From assembly GCA_037179335.1 (NCBI GenBank), contig JAKZHN010000001.1:682001-746000 (forward strand): a stretch of DNA of 64,000 nucleotides, written 5' to 3'. Both the position numbers and the translations under genes were made by a program. Shown piece by piece: positions 51,345 to 59,999 of this stretch (position 1 is its first letter; each line of letters opens with the position of its first letter). Source of the stretch: Cyclaneusma minus (lineage: Eukaryota; Ascomycota; Leotiomycetes; Marthamycetales; Marthamycetaceae). The notes under the pieces are model-generated. The model saw only the letters and a program-made list of their open reading frames with translations. It was not told where the DNA came from and made no database searches.

Positions 51345-51503
51345 AACAGCTAATGGTTTGCAAAGAGTGTTGCTGGAAAAAGGAGATGGCGGTTTTTCAA
51401 AAATTTAATTTATGCGCTCTTGGCTGGCCAAAAGCTCCGTGCGCTCCACGCACGTGATTGACCGACCGCCAGCTGATCTCCTGATATAAAACCAACCATC
51501 AAT
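51345..51503 (+). repeat. Right border copy of the repeat found at both ends of the AT block
   Basis: This copy is nearly unmutated from about 51420 on and lies exactly at the change from AT-rich to normal composition. It aligns with 20967-21126; see that entry. Confidence 0.85.
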
Positions 51504-51754
51504 GAATGAGTTCAGATGAAGTTAGGGCACAATCAAGACACAATCAGCACAAGACAAACAAAGTGGAAACACAGAATGCAAACTGATGATCGATTTTTTG
51601 GGCTAACAACGATCACCAAACGGCAAGACAGCCGCGCACTGTACCGCACTGAAAACTGGCAGGACACCGATGATTTCGAGTCCACAGTCTTCTTTCCTAG
51701 TCCCGAAAACACCCAAGAAAGTTCTCTGTATTATCAGAAAACATCTGAAGTTTC

Positions 51755-53263
51755 CTATTTGTTGCCGCGGAGCTCCTCAAGATTGCTCTCGAGCCTCTCC
51801 AACTGCTGCTCCAGCCACTTCAGTAAGTTCTGAGGGGAGAAGTCGCGTGCAACCGCCGGCTCAAAGTGAAGAGCGGCAAGAGCAGCAGATCCCTCCATAT
51901 CTCCTGCGTCGATGTGGAAGCGCTGTTGGGCGACATGGTTGAGGTATTTGTCGCGCAGCAAAATGGTCTCCTTCTCAATGTCGAACCCCTTTCCAGCACC
52001 AGCACCATCCTCATCAAATTTGCGTCGCACATTGGGACCACCCTTGGCGCGGCTACGCGTAATGCGGCGACGCTTCTGAGGATTTCCCTTGACAACTTTG
52101 GGATCCAGAGCAGATTCCTTGTCATCCTTGTCATCCTTCTTCGAAACCTTCTTGCCTCCATTCTCAGCATCCTCTGCAGCTTTCTTCTCAGCTTTGATCC
52201 TGGCCGCCTCGATCTTATCGATGCGAACATCCTGTGGAGGTCGAAGAGGAGCAGGAAACACGCACTCGGAAGTGCAGGTGTGTGTAGCTGGATCTGGAAC
52301 ATCTTGCGGTTTCCAACTGATGACTTCGGAAACATTCTGGCCGAGGTCGAATCGCTGGTAAAAAACACCTGGGTAGATAACCACCACCTGTCCAGGCTTC
52401 TGCACGAAGGTGGCAAATGGGATCTTGTGTTTCTCGAGGAAAGTTGGACGGACAAAAATGCTGGTATGATCGAGGAAGTGGTCGCAAAGAACACCAGCAG
52501 CAATGTCCACCTTCATCGTGGTAGCAATTGCCTCAGCAAGTGGATCCTTGGAAGATCCATGAATCGCAAACCACACAGCACCATCTCCAGATATTTCGTG
52601 GAACATTCGGACACGGCCGGAAATGTCTCGCTGGAGCGGGATACACGTGGCGAAGCCGATGCCGATGAAGGCCTGCGGAGTGTGGATACCGGGAATGGCG
52701 GGGCCGGGAGTGCTGAGATTGTGCAGAATGAAGTTGTAGTAGATGCTGCTGGTGGAGAAAGCGTACTGGGTGCGCTCCTCGGGAGAGGCGATGCTCGGCG
52801 TGACGAAGAGACGAGGGGTCATCTGATCCTTGTCAACCAGGGTATTGTTGCGGGCCTGGTCGATGAAGTTGTTGATCACTTTGTTGGTGATGTCGTAGTC
52901 GGGGCCAGGAGGGCCTCCGTACCCAATGCACACCATGTCCGCAGCGGGGACTTCGTTGATAACGACATTGAGCGTACCAGCACCAGCAGTGTTTGTCACG
53001 CTGTTGGAAACATAGACAGAGTAGCCTGGGGTATCTTGCGGGACCGAGTGGGACACGGCAGTGCCATGGAAAACCAGCTTTGATCCAGGCAAGCCGGCTG
53101 GTAGTCTGAAAACGACGCCGACGCCCCCCGGGTTCTGGCGCATGTACTGGATGATTCGGGCGTCAGCACCGTCCCAGTCAGTAGCATCGTCGCAGCGAAC
53201 TTGACGAATGGCGAGAGTTCCGGGAAGAGTAGGAGCAGCGGTAGCTCCTGGGAGAGCTGACAT
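51755..53263 (-). CDS. JmjC-like protein lacking the iron-binding histidines, 502 aa
   Basis: Single exon; the ATG at 53263 (MSALPGATAAPTLPGTLAIR) is the first in frame, as codons further upstream lead only to GTG. Residues 200-340 look like a JmjC fold: FATCIPLQRDISGRVRMF, then GAVWFAIHGS, FVQKPGQVVVIYPGVFYQRF and DLGQNVSEVISWKP. These match the C-T-P-x-H-x-E, x-W-x-x-x-P-G, F-V-Q-x-P-G-x, P-G-x-Y-H-x and N-x-x-E-A-V blocks of JmjC demethylases. Where active enzymes have H-x-D/E, this protein reads Q-R-D, and the second His position reads Tyr. Two of three Fe(II) ligands are thus missing, so a histone demethylase activity is doubtful. After residue 370 a Lys/Glu-rich linker and the basic stretch KRRRITRSRAKGG suggest a nuclear protein; the end is coiled-coil-like. 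It lies 0.3 kb from the AT-rich block and tail-to-head after LEU2. JmjC membership is by eye. Confidence 0.7.
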   Translation of the reverse strand: MSALPGATAAPTLPGTLAIRQVRCDDATDWDGADARIIQYMRQNPGGVGVVFRLPAGLPGSKLVFHGTAVSHSVPQDTPGYSVYVSNSVTNTAGAGTLNVVINEVPAADMVCIGYGGPPGPDYDITNKVINNFIDQARNNTLVDKDQMTPRLFVTPSIASPEERTQYAFSTSSIYYNFILHNLSTPGPAIPGIHTPQAFIGIGFATCIPLQRDISGRVRMFHEISGDGAVWFAIHGSSKDPLAEAIATTMKVDIAAGVLCDHFLDHTSIFVRPTFLEKHKIPFATFVQKPGQVVVIYPGVFYQRFDLGQNVSEVISWKPQDVPDPATHTCTSECVFPAPLRPPQDVRIDKIEAARIKAEKKAAEDAENGGKKVSKKDDKDDKESALDPKVVKGNPQKRRRITRSRAKGGPNVRRKFDEDGAGAGKGFDIEKETILLRDKYLNHVAQQRFHIDAGDMEGSAALAALHFEPAVARDFSPQNLLKWLEQQLERLESNLEELRGNK

Positions 53264-53534
53264 CTTGCTGATCTTGAGGGTGCTGGATCGCTGGTCGTTG
53301 CGCGTAGAGGGAGGAGTTGGAAAAGAGCAGGAACGAGGCTCTGGAGGCACGCCGTGGGATATTTCGCGAATTTCAAGGTAGTGCGCGGCGTTGCATGGTA
53401 GTAAATCGGGAATTGGTGACTTCTTTTCGCGCTAGCTTGGCGGTGCACGTGCCTACAGCACAGGAAGCAGATGTTGAAGACAGAAAATCGAAAAGCCTTC
53501 GCTTCGTTGATTGGCGCTATCCCCTAATCTCGAA

Positions 53535-54881
53535 TTAATTCAGCTCCTTGAGCACCTGAGACAGTTCCGAAGCCACGGCATCGCCGACCTCAATGGTGCT
53601 CGAGGATCCTCCGATATCCTTGGTCCTCACGCCCTTCTCGATGGTACGACGAACTGCTTCCTCAACAGCCTTGGCCTCGGCGGGGAGGTTGAGAGAGTAC
53701 TGCAGCATCATGGCCACAGACAGGATGGTGCCAACGGGGTTGACAATTCCCTGGCCAGAGATGTCAGGGGCAGATCCTGACAAGAAGCGGTTAGCCCTGA
53801 ACTCCTCAAGCTTTTGGACACAAATACTTACCATGAATTGGCTCATAGATTCCGTTACACTTGCCCTTCCCATCCGGAATACCGCTGAGACTCGCGCTCG
53901 GAAGCAGTCCGATACTGCCTGGAATAACACTGGCCTCGTCGGAGATGATATCGCCGAAGAGATTGCTGGTCACCACGATTCCATTGAGAGCCCTGGGGTT
54001 CTTGACCATGATCATGGCAGCGCTGTCAATCAGCTGATGGCCGATCTTGAGCTGCGGGAACTCCTTCTCCATGACCTCGGTCACCACCTTCCTCCACAGC
54101 CTCGACGTGGCAAGCACATTCGCCTTGTCCAGGGACCAGACCGGCAGCGGGGGGTCGTGCTGCAGAGCCAGATGGGCTGCCAGTCTGGTGATTCTCTCGA
54201 TCTCGGCCCGGGAGTATGGCTCGGTGTCCCAGGCGTGACCATCACCGTCGTCCTCCTTTCTTTCGCCGAAATAGATGCCGCCAGTGAGCTCCCGGATGAT
54301 GTTGAAATCGGTGCCGCGACAGACTTCGTTCTTCAGGGGGGAGATGTCGGCGAGGGACTCGGAGACAAAGTTGCAAGGACGGAGGTTTCCGTACGTGCCC
54401 ATCTCCTTGCGAAGCTTCAGGATGCCTTGCTCAGGGCGGACCTTGCCAGTGCCCCATTTGGGACCACCGATGGCACCCAGGATGACGGCATCGGCGGACT
54501 TGGCTGCGGCAAGGGCTGCGTCGGTCAAGGGCTCTCCGTGGACGTCAATTGAGGCCTGGATAGAGCAGAGGTCAGTTGCTGTGCTGCACGTGTGGATTGA
54601 GGAAGGACTTACGCCACCGAGGAGATGCTCCTGGAAGTTGAACTTGCCCACGGCAGGACGCTCCTTCTGGATGACATCGAGGATCTGTTGTGGTCAGCGA
54701 TTGGCGTCCGACTGCAGTGGCACAGCGGTTTGCTGCATCACAAGGTGAGGTACCTTCAAAGCTTCCTTGACGACCTATTGATCGGGTCAGCAAACGCAGC
54801 TTTGAGTTCAGGTGTTCAGGAGAAGTGTACCTCAGGACCACAGTGGTCTCCAGCAAACACGACGATGTTGTGGGTGGCCAT
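53535..54881 (-). CDS. LEU2: 3-isopropylmalate dehydrogenase, 369 aa, five exons
   Basis: This enzyme oxidises and decarboxylates (2R,3S)-3-isopropylmalate with NAD+ in leucine biosynthesis. Exons are 54881-54831, 54774-54754, 54684-54613, 54555-53832 and 53776-53535; all junctions are GT-AG and in phase, giving 370 codons with the stop. Exon 2 is only 21 nt (VVKEALK). The protein begins MATHNIVVFAGDHCGPE. It holds GAIGGPKWG, the catalytic-site stretches LRPCNFV and ELTGGIYFGER, the metal-binding run SNLFGDIISDEASVIPGSIG and the cofactor loop YEPIHGSAPDISGQ, all as expected of the family. Length fits fungal LEU2. Transcription points away from the TRI12-type gene, with 2.9 kb of repeat-filled upstream DNA that carries Leu3-like sites. 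Confidence 0.95.
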
Positions 54882-55075
54882 GTTTGTGACTGCTTGTTGT
54901 TGTCTTTGGGACAGGCTGGAGATGGATTTGGATGGAGGTTGCTGCAAGCTTTTGAGAATACCCCACTAGCCGATGTCGCTGTGTTGTGGTGGTCAAAGCG
55001 GGGTGGGCTAATGCGTTGGTTAAAGCAGCGAGGGCAGCCACAGGGGGGCCGTGCTCGATGGCTAGGTGGACACTA

Positions 55076-55092
55076 CCTTATCGGCGATAAGG
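55076..55092. promoter_or_regulatory. 17-bp GATA palindrome upstream of LEU2
   Basis: CCTTATCGGCGATAAGG is a perfect inverted repeat around a central G. Each arm holds a CGATAA motif, which fits the HGATAR site of fungal GATA factors. It lies about 195 bp upstream of the LEU2 start. Binding and role are inferred. Confidence 0.45.
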
Positions 55093-55416
55093 GATCAGCA
55101 ACAGACTTCACTCAAGGGACTCGAATTCGAGGGAGACTCACGACAGTCCACGGAAGTCGAAGGAACTTCTTAGAGAGGGAAGGAAAGAGGTTGGAAGGTG
55201 GACGAGATCTCGAGTCTACTTATAGACAATCAGGAGCTCACATCCCGCGGACCGGACGACGCGAATTGAAGAAGCCTGGAAGGACGCCGGAGACTGGAGG
55301 CCACTTGAGGTTGAAGGACCTTCTTGGATGGAGGAGGAAAGAGGAAGAAGTGGAGGGAGAGGTGGGCGAGATGTGGTGTCTACTTATAGACGGCCTGGGC
55401 TTGTTCACTTGGTCTT

Positions 55417-55426
55417 CCGGCACCGG
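55417..55426. promoter_or_regulatory. Leu3-type palindrome CCGG-CA-CCGG
   Basis: A perfect match to CCGGNNCCGG, the known binding site of the Leu3 zinc-cluster regulator, 536 bp upstream of the LEU2 ATG and inside the second unit of the tandem array. Confidence 0.55.
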
Positions 55427-55571
55427 ACAAAGCGAGTTGAAGGAACCCGGAAGTCGAAGGTGCCTGGAGTTTGAAGGAGCCTCGAGACCGATGGGACACA
55501 TGGAGGGAGATGGAGCTGGGAAGTGGGTGGGGTCCAGGGTCTACTTATAGACGAGGTGAAGGGTCGTTCCT

Positions 55572-55581
55572 CCGGGACCGG
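55572..55581. promoter_or_regulatory. Leu3-type palindrome CCGG-GA-CCGG
   Basis: A second perfect CCGGNNCCGG match in the third unit, at the equivalent place after the TATA-like mark. A degenerate form (CGCGGACCGG, 55246-55255) sits in the first unit. Confidence 0.55.
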
Positions 55582-56149
55582 ATGGTGTTGGGTGAAGAAG
55601 ACCGGAGAGTGATGGGAGGAAGAAGGAAGAAGGAGTGGGGAAGTGGGGGGGATGGTGTGTCTTCTTATAGAAGATCAAAGGCTCCTTTGCCCCACACTGG
55701 ACGAAGTGGGGTGAAGAACCTTGAAGGATGATGGAGGAAGGAAGAAGAAGTTGGGAAGTGGGCGAGATCTTGGGTCCTTTTATAGACAATCTGGGGGGCT
55801 CGATGGCGTCGTCGTCATTCAGTCCTGCTCGGGGGCTCTTCGGACTGCACTGAATGAAGGGGCCCTCGTCGCAGTGATCCGGCAGTCTGCCGAGAATAGG
55901 GGATGGCTAACGGGGGTAGGTGTTGAATGACGCAGCAGATCGACATCACCGACGGTGATGGCACTCTATGGTGTCGGCTTTGAATCTGGAAGAGTGGCAA
56001 ACACCTCAGGGGGAATCGTGGTGCTGGGAAGTTATGATCGAATCGGGATGAATGGCACGATTCCTCGGTCGGACCAGAAGAAGAGATGGAACTCCGTCAT
56101 AGACAACAAGTTTGGGATCAAATGCCGATCTTGACACTGAGATCATGAG

Positions 56150-57130
56150 CTAAGTTGAAAACTTCATTTTGAATTGATTTGGAGTTTGGGGATGACGGGC
56201 TAACTATGATTTAGAAGCACAATAGCTGCCTGGTGGAGAGCATACTACTTACTGCCCGAATCAGAGCTTGGTGATGAAGACTCAGCACGAAATTCGAATG
56301 GTTGTCTGATAAACCGTCGGAGCAACCAGACTGGAAATCAGACCGACGGCCTCATTCTGAAGTGATCACGAGACTTGGAACAGAGAGACCCGTTTGGAAT
56401 CGATCACGAGATCCAGAGCTGGGGATTGTGAGCGAGTTGAAACTGTCGTTCTTAGTTGGTTTAGATTTTTGGAATCAGGGGCTAATTACGTTTTAGGAGT
56501 ACAATAACTGCCTGACGGAGAGTGTACTACTTACTGAAGAATCAGAAAGTGACGATGAGGACTCAGAACAGCCTTCAAATCATCGTATGATGAACCGTCG
56601 GAGCACTGAGACTGGGAATCAAGCTGACAGCCTCATTTTGATGTAACCATGAGACCTGGAATCGAGATCATCAGCGAAGCCGAGATTCTACGTTTTGAAT
56701 TGGTTTACAGTGTTGATGCTGGGGGCTAACTATGACTTTAGGAGATCAATTACAATCCAATGGAGAGAACATCACTTACTGACGAAGTCTGAACGTGGTG
56801 TTGAAGACTCTGCTGGGTATTCGAATAACGGCCTGATGAACCGTCGCAGCATTGAGACCGGAAATCAAGCTGAGAGCCTCATTTTGAAGTAATCACTGGA
56901 CCTGGAACTCGGGATCATCAGCAAAGTCGAGATCTTCGTTTTGAATTGGTTCGCAATTTTGGGACTCGGGGCTAACTGTGTTTTCAGGAGATCAATGATA
57001 TGCTACTTTCTGACTAAATTGGAACGCGAGGTAAAAACTCAGCGCTGCATTTGAGTGATGGTTTGATGAACGGTCGGAGCATCCAGACCGTAAGCCCAAG
57101 CTGAGGACCTCATTTGGAAGCGGTCACGTG
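56150..57130 (+). repeat. Tandem repeat of about 245 bp, four diverged units
   Basis: Two landmarks recur in the same order: GGGCTAACTATG (about 56198, 56480, 56724, 56970) and ATGAACCGTCGGAGCA (about 56305, 56590, 56835, 57065). Between them lie ACTTACTGA and GAAGACTC, and after them AATCAAGCTGA and CCTCATTTTGAAG. The first spacing is longer (about 280 bp) than the others (about 245 bp). Short open frames inside are not conserved between units, so I do not consider it coding. No similarity to the array at 55.2-55.8 kb. Confidence 0.8.
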
Positions 57131-57778
57131 ATCTTGGATTGCCAGGTTACTGAGCCACCGAGAAGCGACATCCATTCGGACAACAGCATGTGACAGAACA
57201 GAAAACTGAGGATGGGAACAGGTAAGAGCACTTCGACGTCAACCAAAATGGTGATAACAGAGTCACAAATGGGAGCTTGGCATCTGCTCGTGATTGGGAC
57301 ACTCGCGAGGTCGGGAATTACCCACAAAGTCTCAGACCTTCATACCTGCACGATTGAGGTGATCGACAGCGCCCTCGAGAAAAGCTGTGCAGTGATTTGT
57401 CGATGATGTGCCTCCGCTGCATCTCATTCTCGCCCAAGTCCTCAAAACATCTACCGGCCTGAGCTGCCAAGATGGAGATATGGGGAACCCGCGTCGCGGG
57501 GTACATTGCGGGCCCCAGAAAAGTCTGTACTTCGTACATGCACTTCGGGATATTGAATGGCGGAGATGGTAAGGTTCGACAGCAGCTGAATGACGGAAGG
57601 GCGTTGATGCTTATCAGCCCGACCAGTGCTGCGTCGTTTCAGTTATTATCGAAGTCGCACTCGATATTCGTCAATTCTGTTTTCTCTTCTCCTTGTCGAG
57701 TGTTCTTCCTTCGTCTTGTTTGTTTTCCCTTCTTCTATTCGCTGCTGCTGGGCAATGCGTCTTGATCTTATCTCCAAG
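57131..57778. other. Promoter and leader region of the transporter gene
   Basis: Unique sequence between the repeat array and the transporter start. A pyrimidine-rich stretch at about 57640-57745, typical of fungal core promoters, precedes the start. An in-frame ATG at 57755 lies eight codons before the chosen one. Confidence 0.4.
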
Positions 57779-59999
57779 ATGTCTGAGAAAAGCGAGCAAT
57801 CAACCCCTGGCAAAACAGAGGCGGTTGATGCTATTGAACTAGCTCACATTGAAAGGAAGGATGATGCGAAGACCGAGCAGAAAGAACTGCCATCTCCTGT
57901 GGGAATAGACTCATACAAAGATGACGAGCACGTCAGTTTGGGCTGGAGGTCATGGATGGTGGTTTTGTGAGTATACCTTGATTTCTGCTGGGACGGTTTC
58001 TGTTTGCTAACAGATCCGCAGTGTCAATTGCTTTGCGTAAGTCCTAGATCAATCTCATACAAAGCATTCGCTGCTGACGAACTACGAATCAAGCATCATG
58101 TCTCAAGTCTTCGTCACAGTCGCCGCCAGCTCAGTCATCGCATTCATTGTCCGCGATCTAGGTGATTCCGCCAATTCAGGATGGATTGTTCAGGTATGAC
58201 AAGCTCTCCATTCTCCCTCGAACACCACTGACACAAACAAAGGGCCCGCTTCTAGTGCAAAGCGTCATGTCTCCTCTCGTAGGCCGACTTTCAGATATCC
58301 TCGACCGAAAATGGCTGGCTTCCATACCCCCTTTGATAGCCTTCGTAGGCGCAGTCATCTCGGCGAAAGCAACATCCATGAACGAATTAATCGGCGGCGG
58401 TATCCTCATAGGTGTCACCTTGTCCACCATCTCCATCACCCAAGCCATCCCATCCGAAGTCCTGCCCATGAAGTACCGTGCTCTGGCCAGCGGATTTGCA
58501 ACAATAGCAGGAAACACCGGTGGTCTGTGAGTACTTTCCACCACCTCTTCTCTTCCTCAGCAGTCACACTTCTAACATCAGCCCTCTCACAGCCTTGGCA
58601 GTCTCGGAGCAGGTGCCGTGACAAATAAGGGAACCGATGGCTGGCGCTCCATCTTTTGGATACAAGCTGCTTTCCATCTCACCACCACTCTTGGCCTGTG
58701 GCTTTTCTACTGGCCTCCCAAACGCTCGGAATATCCTAGGATGTCTTTCAAATCGGCTGTTTGGGCTTGTGATCCGATCGGGTCGGTCTTGTTTATTGCT
58801 GGTACTACACTGACTTTGCTGGCGCTTGATTGGGCTGCAGGAGCTTATGCTTGGAGTGACGCGCATGTTGCTGCGCCGCTGGGTACTGGGCTGGGAATTT
58901 TAGTGCTGTTCTGTCTTTATGAATGGCGAGGTCGGAGTGATGGCATCGTCGCTCATGTCTTCTTTTCCGGGGGACCGAACTTTGCGCTTGCGACTTTCGC
59001 TTTTGCTATAGAGGGGTAAGTGAATCTCACGAATGTTCTCACACAATCGTATACTGATGAAGTGGTCTACAGATGGATTTTCTACAGCGCAGTCAATAGC
59101 GTTACCCCTCAGGTGATTCTCAATCTGGGCTTCGAGAGCATATCTTGGCAGATAGCTGTTCGCCAGCTTTCTTTCAATGTCACCAGTTTTGCGTGTTGCT
59201 TTCCAATCGCGTAGGTCTCCATTGATGATCTCGTATAAATTTTAAGACAGCTGACAATGATAGATTATACGCCACTTGGCGAAAGGAAATCAAGACGCCT
59301 ATGGTGGTCTGTTTTGGAATCTTCTTGATTGTGTAAGCGACGCCCTTCCGCAGTGAAAGAACTCGGATCTAACGAATCACCTAGAACAATCTGCTATGCC
59401 TGCATCACGCCTGCCATGAACAAAGCCCAGATTGCATTCGGTGTAATCGGTATGTAGAAACGTATAACCCGGAACCAACCTCTGCTGACAAGAGATACTT
59501 CACAGCTGGACTCGGCCAAGCAGGCCCCCTAACCCTGCTCGTCGCTGCAATTCAATTCACCTCCCCACACGCCTACCTATCCACGGCAACCGGCCTCGCC
59601 TTCTCAGCCCGAGCAATCGGCGGCGCATTCGGCTCAGCCGTTCTCGACGCCATAGCCAATGGCAACATTGCCTCCCACTGGGCACCCCAAGTTTCATCCG
59701 CCGCTCTCAATGCAGGACTTCCAAACTCCTCGGTCTCTGTTTTGTTGACGGCAATAGAAGCAGGTTCGGGGATAGATGCTGTTCCTGGGATCAATGGGAC
59801 GATTTCGAGTGCGGCGGAAGATGCTAGTCATGATGCTTATGCGAGAGCGTATCGGTTGGCCTGGTCGAGTATTATTCCGTTTGTGGTGGTGGCGTTGGTT
59901 TGTGTGGCTTGTTTGAAGGGAGTGAGGGAGTTGATGACGGAACATGTTGAGGCGACGGTGGAGCATGTTCCTGACCACGAGAAGCTTGAGAAAGTGTAG
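57779..59999 (+). CDS. MFS transporter of the TRI12 / siderophore-transporter type, 591 aa, nine exons
   Basis: Exons: 57779-57966, 58022-58036, 58094-58193, 58243-58526, 58593-59015, 59073-59210, 59264-59332, 59385-59449 and 59506-59999. Introns are 49-66 bp, and all phases fit, giving 592 codons with the stop. Exon 2 is a 15-nt micro-exon. After a 55-residue charged cytosolic N-terminus the protein has about 14 hydrophobic segments. GPLLVQSVMSPLVGRLSDIL with DRK is the MFS motif A (G-x-L-S-D-x-x-x-R/D-K) in the form typical of TRI12 proteins. NTGGLLGSLGAGAVTNKG and DGWRSIFWIQAAFHL are also characteristic. Relatives export trichothecenes or import ferric siderophores at the plasma membrane; substrate cannot be told from sequence. 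No toxin or siderophore synthesis gene lies nearby, so I make no assignment. The alternative start at 57755 would add eight residues. Confidence 0.88.

Larger units (their letters stand above)
20700..51445. other. 30.7-kb AT-rich, hypermutated transposon graveyard
   Basis: Base composition changes sharply near 20.7-20.95 kb and 51.40-51.45 kb. In 24001-24600 I counted about 93 G+C in 600 bases (16%). No frame longer than about 90 codons is open and none is a cellular gene. Recognisable contents are two Copia-type elements, a 200-bp repeat pair, other direct-repeat pairs and one short inverted-repeat element (listed separately). The remaining stretches, about 21.3-23.4, 29.1-32.3, 37.7-41.6 and 42-47.4 kb, show only AT-rich sequence in which I recognise nothing further. 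Differences between repeat copies are almost all C-to-T or G-to-A. Likely heterochromatic. Confidence 0.9.
55190..55800. repeat. Degenerate tandem array in the LEU2 upstream region, five units
   Basis: Five units are marked by CTACTTATAGAC or a variant at 55217, 55379, 55541, 55661 and 55776, so the period is 162, 162, 120 and 115 bp. Each mark is preceded by a GGAAGTGGGCGAGAT-like block and purine-rich sequence. It is followed in four of five by a GC-rich stretch with CCGG or a remnant. In the LEU2 direction the marks read GTCTATAAGTAG, a TATA-like motif. Confidence 0.8.

Noticed and set aside
20700..51445. Insertion of mitochondrial DNA as the source of the AT-rich block
   Set aside because: No mitochondrial genes or rRNA are recognised, while Copia reverse transcriptase relics and LTR pairs with transition-only differences explain the content.
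20700..51445. Giant Starship-type mobile element
   Set aside because: No tyrosine-recombinase captain gene or cargo genes are visible; all frames are short and broken.
57754..59999. Transporter as part of a toxin or siderophore gene cluster
   Set aside because: No synthase, P450 or other tailoring gene lies within the window; neighbours are LEU2 and an orphan ORF.
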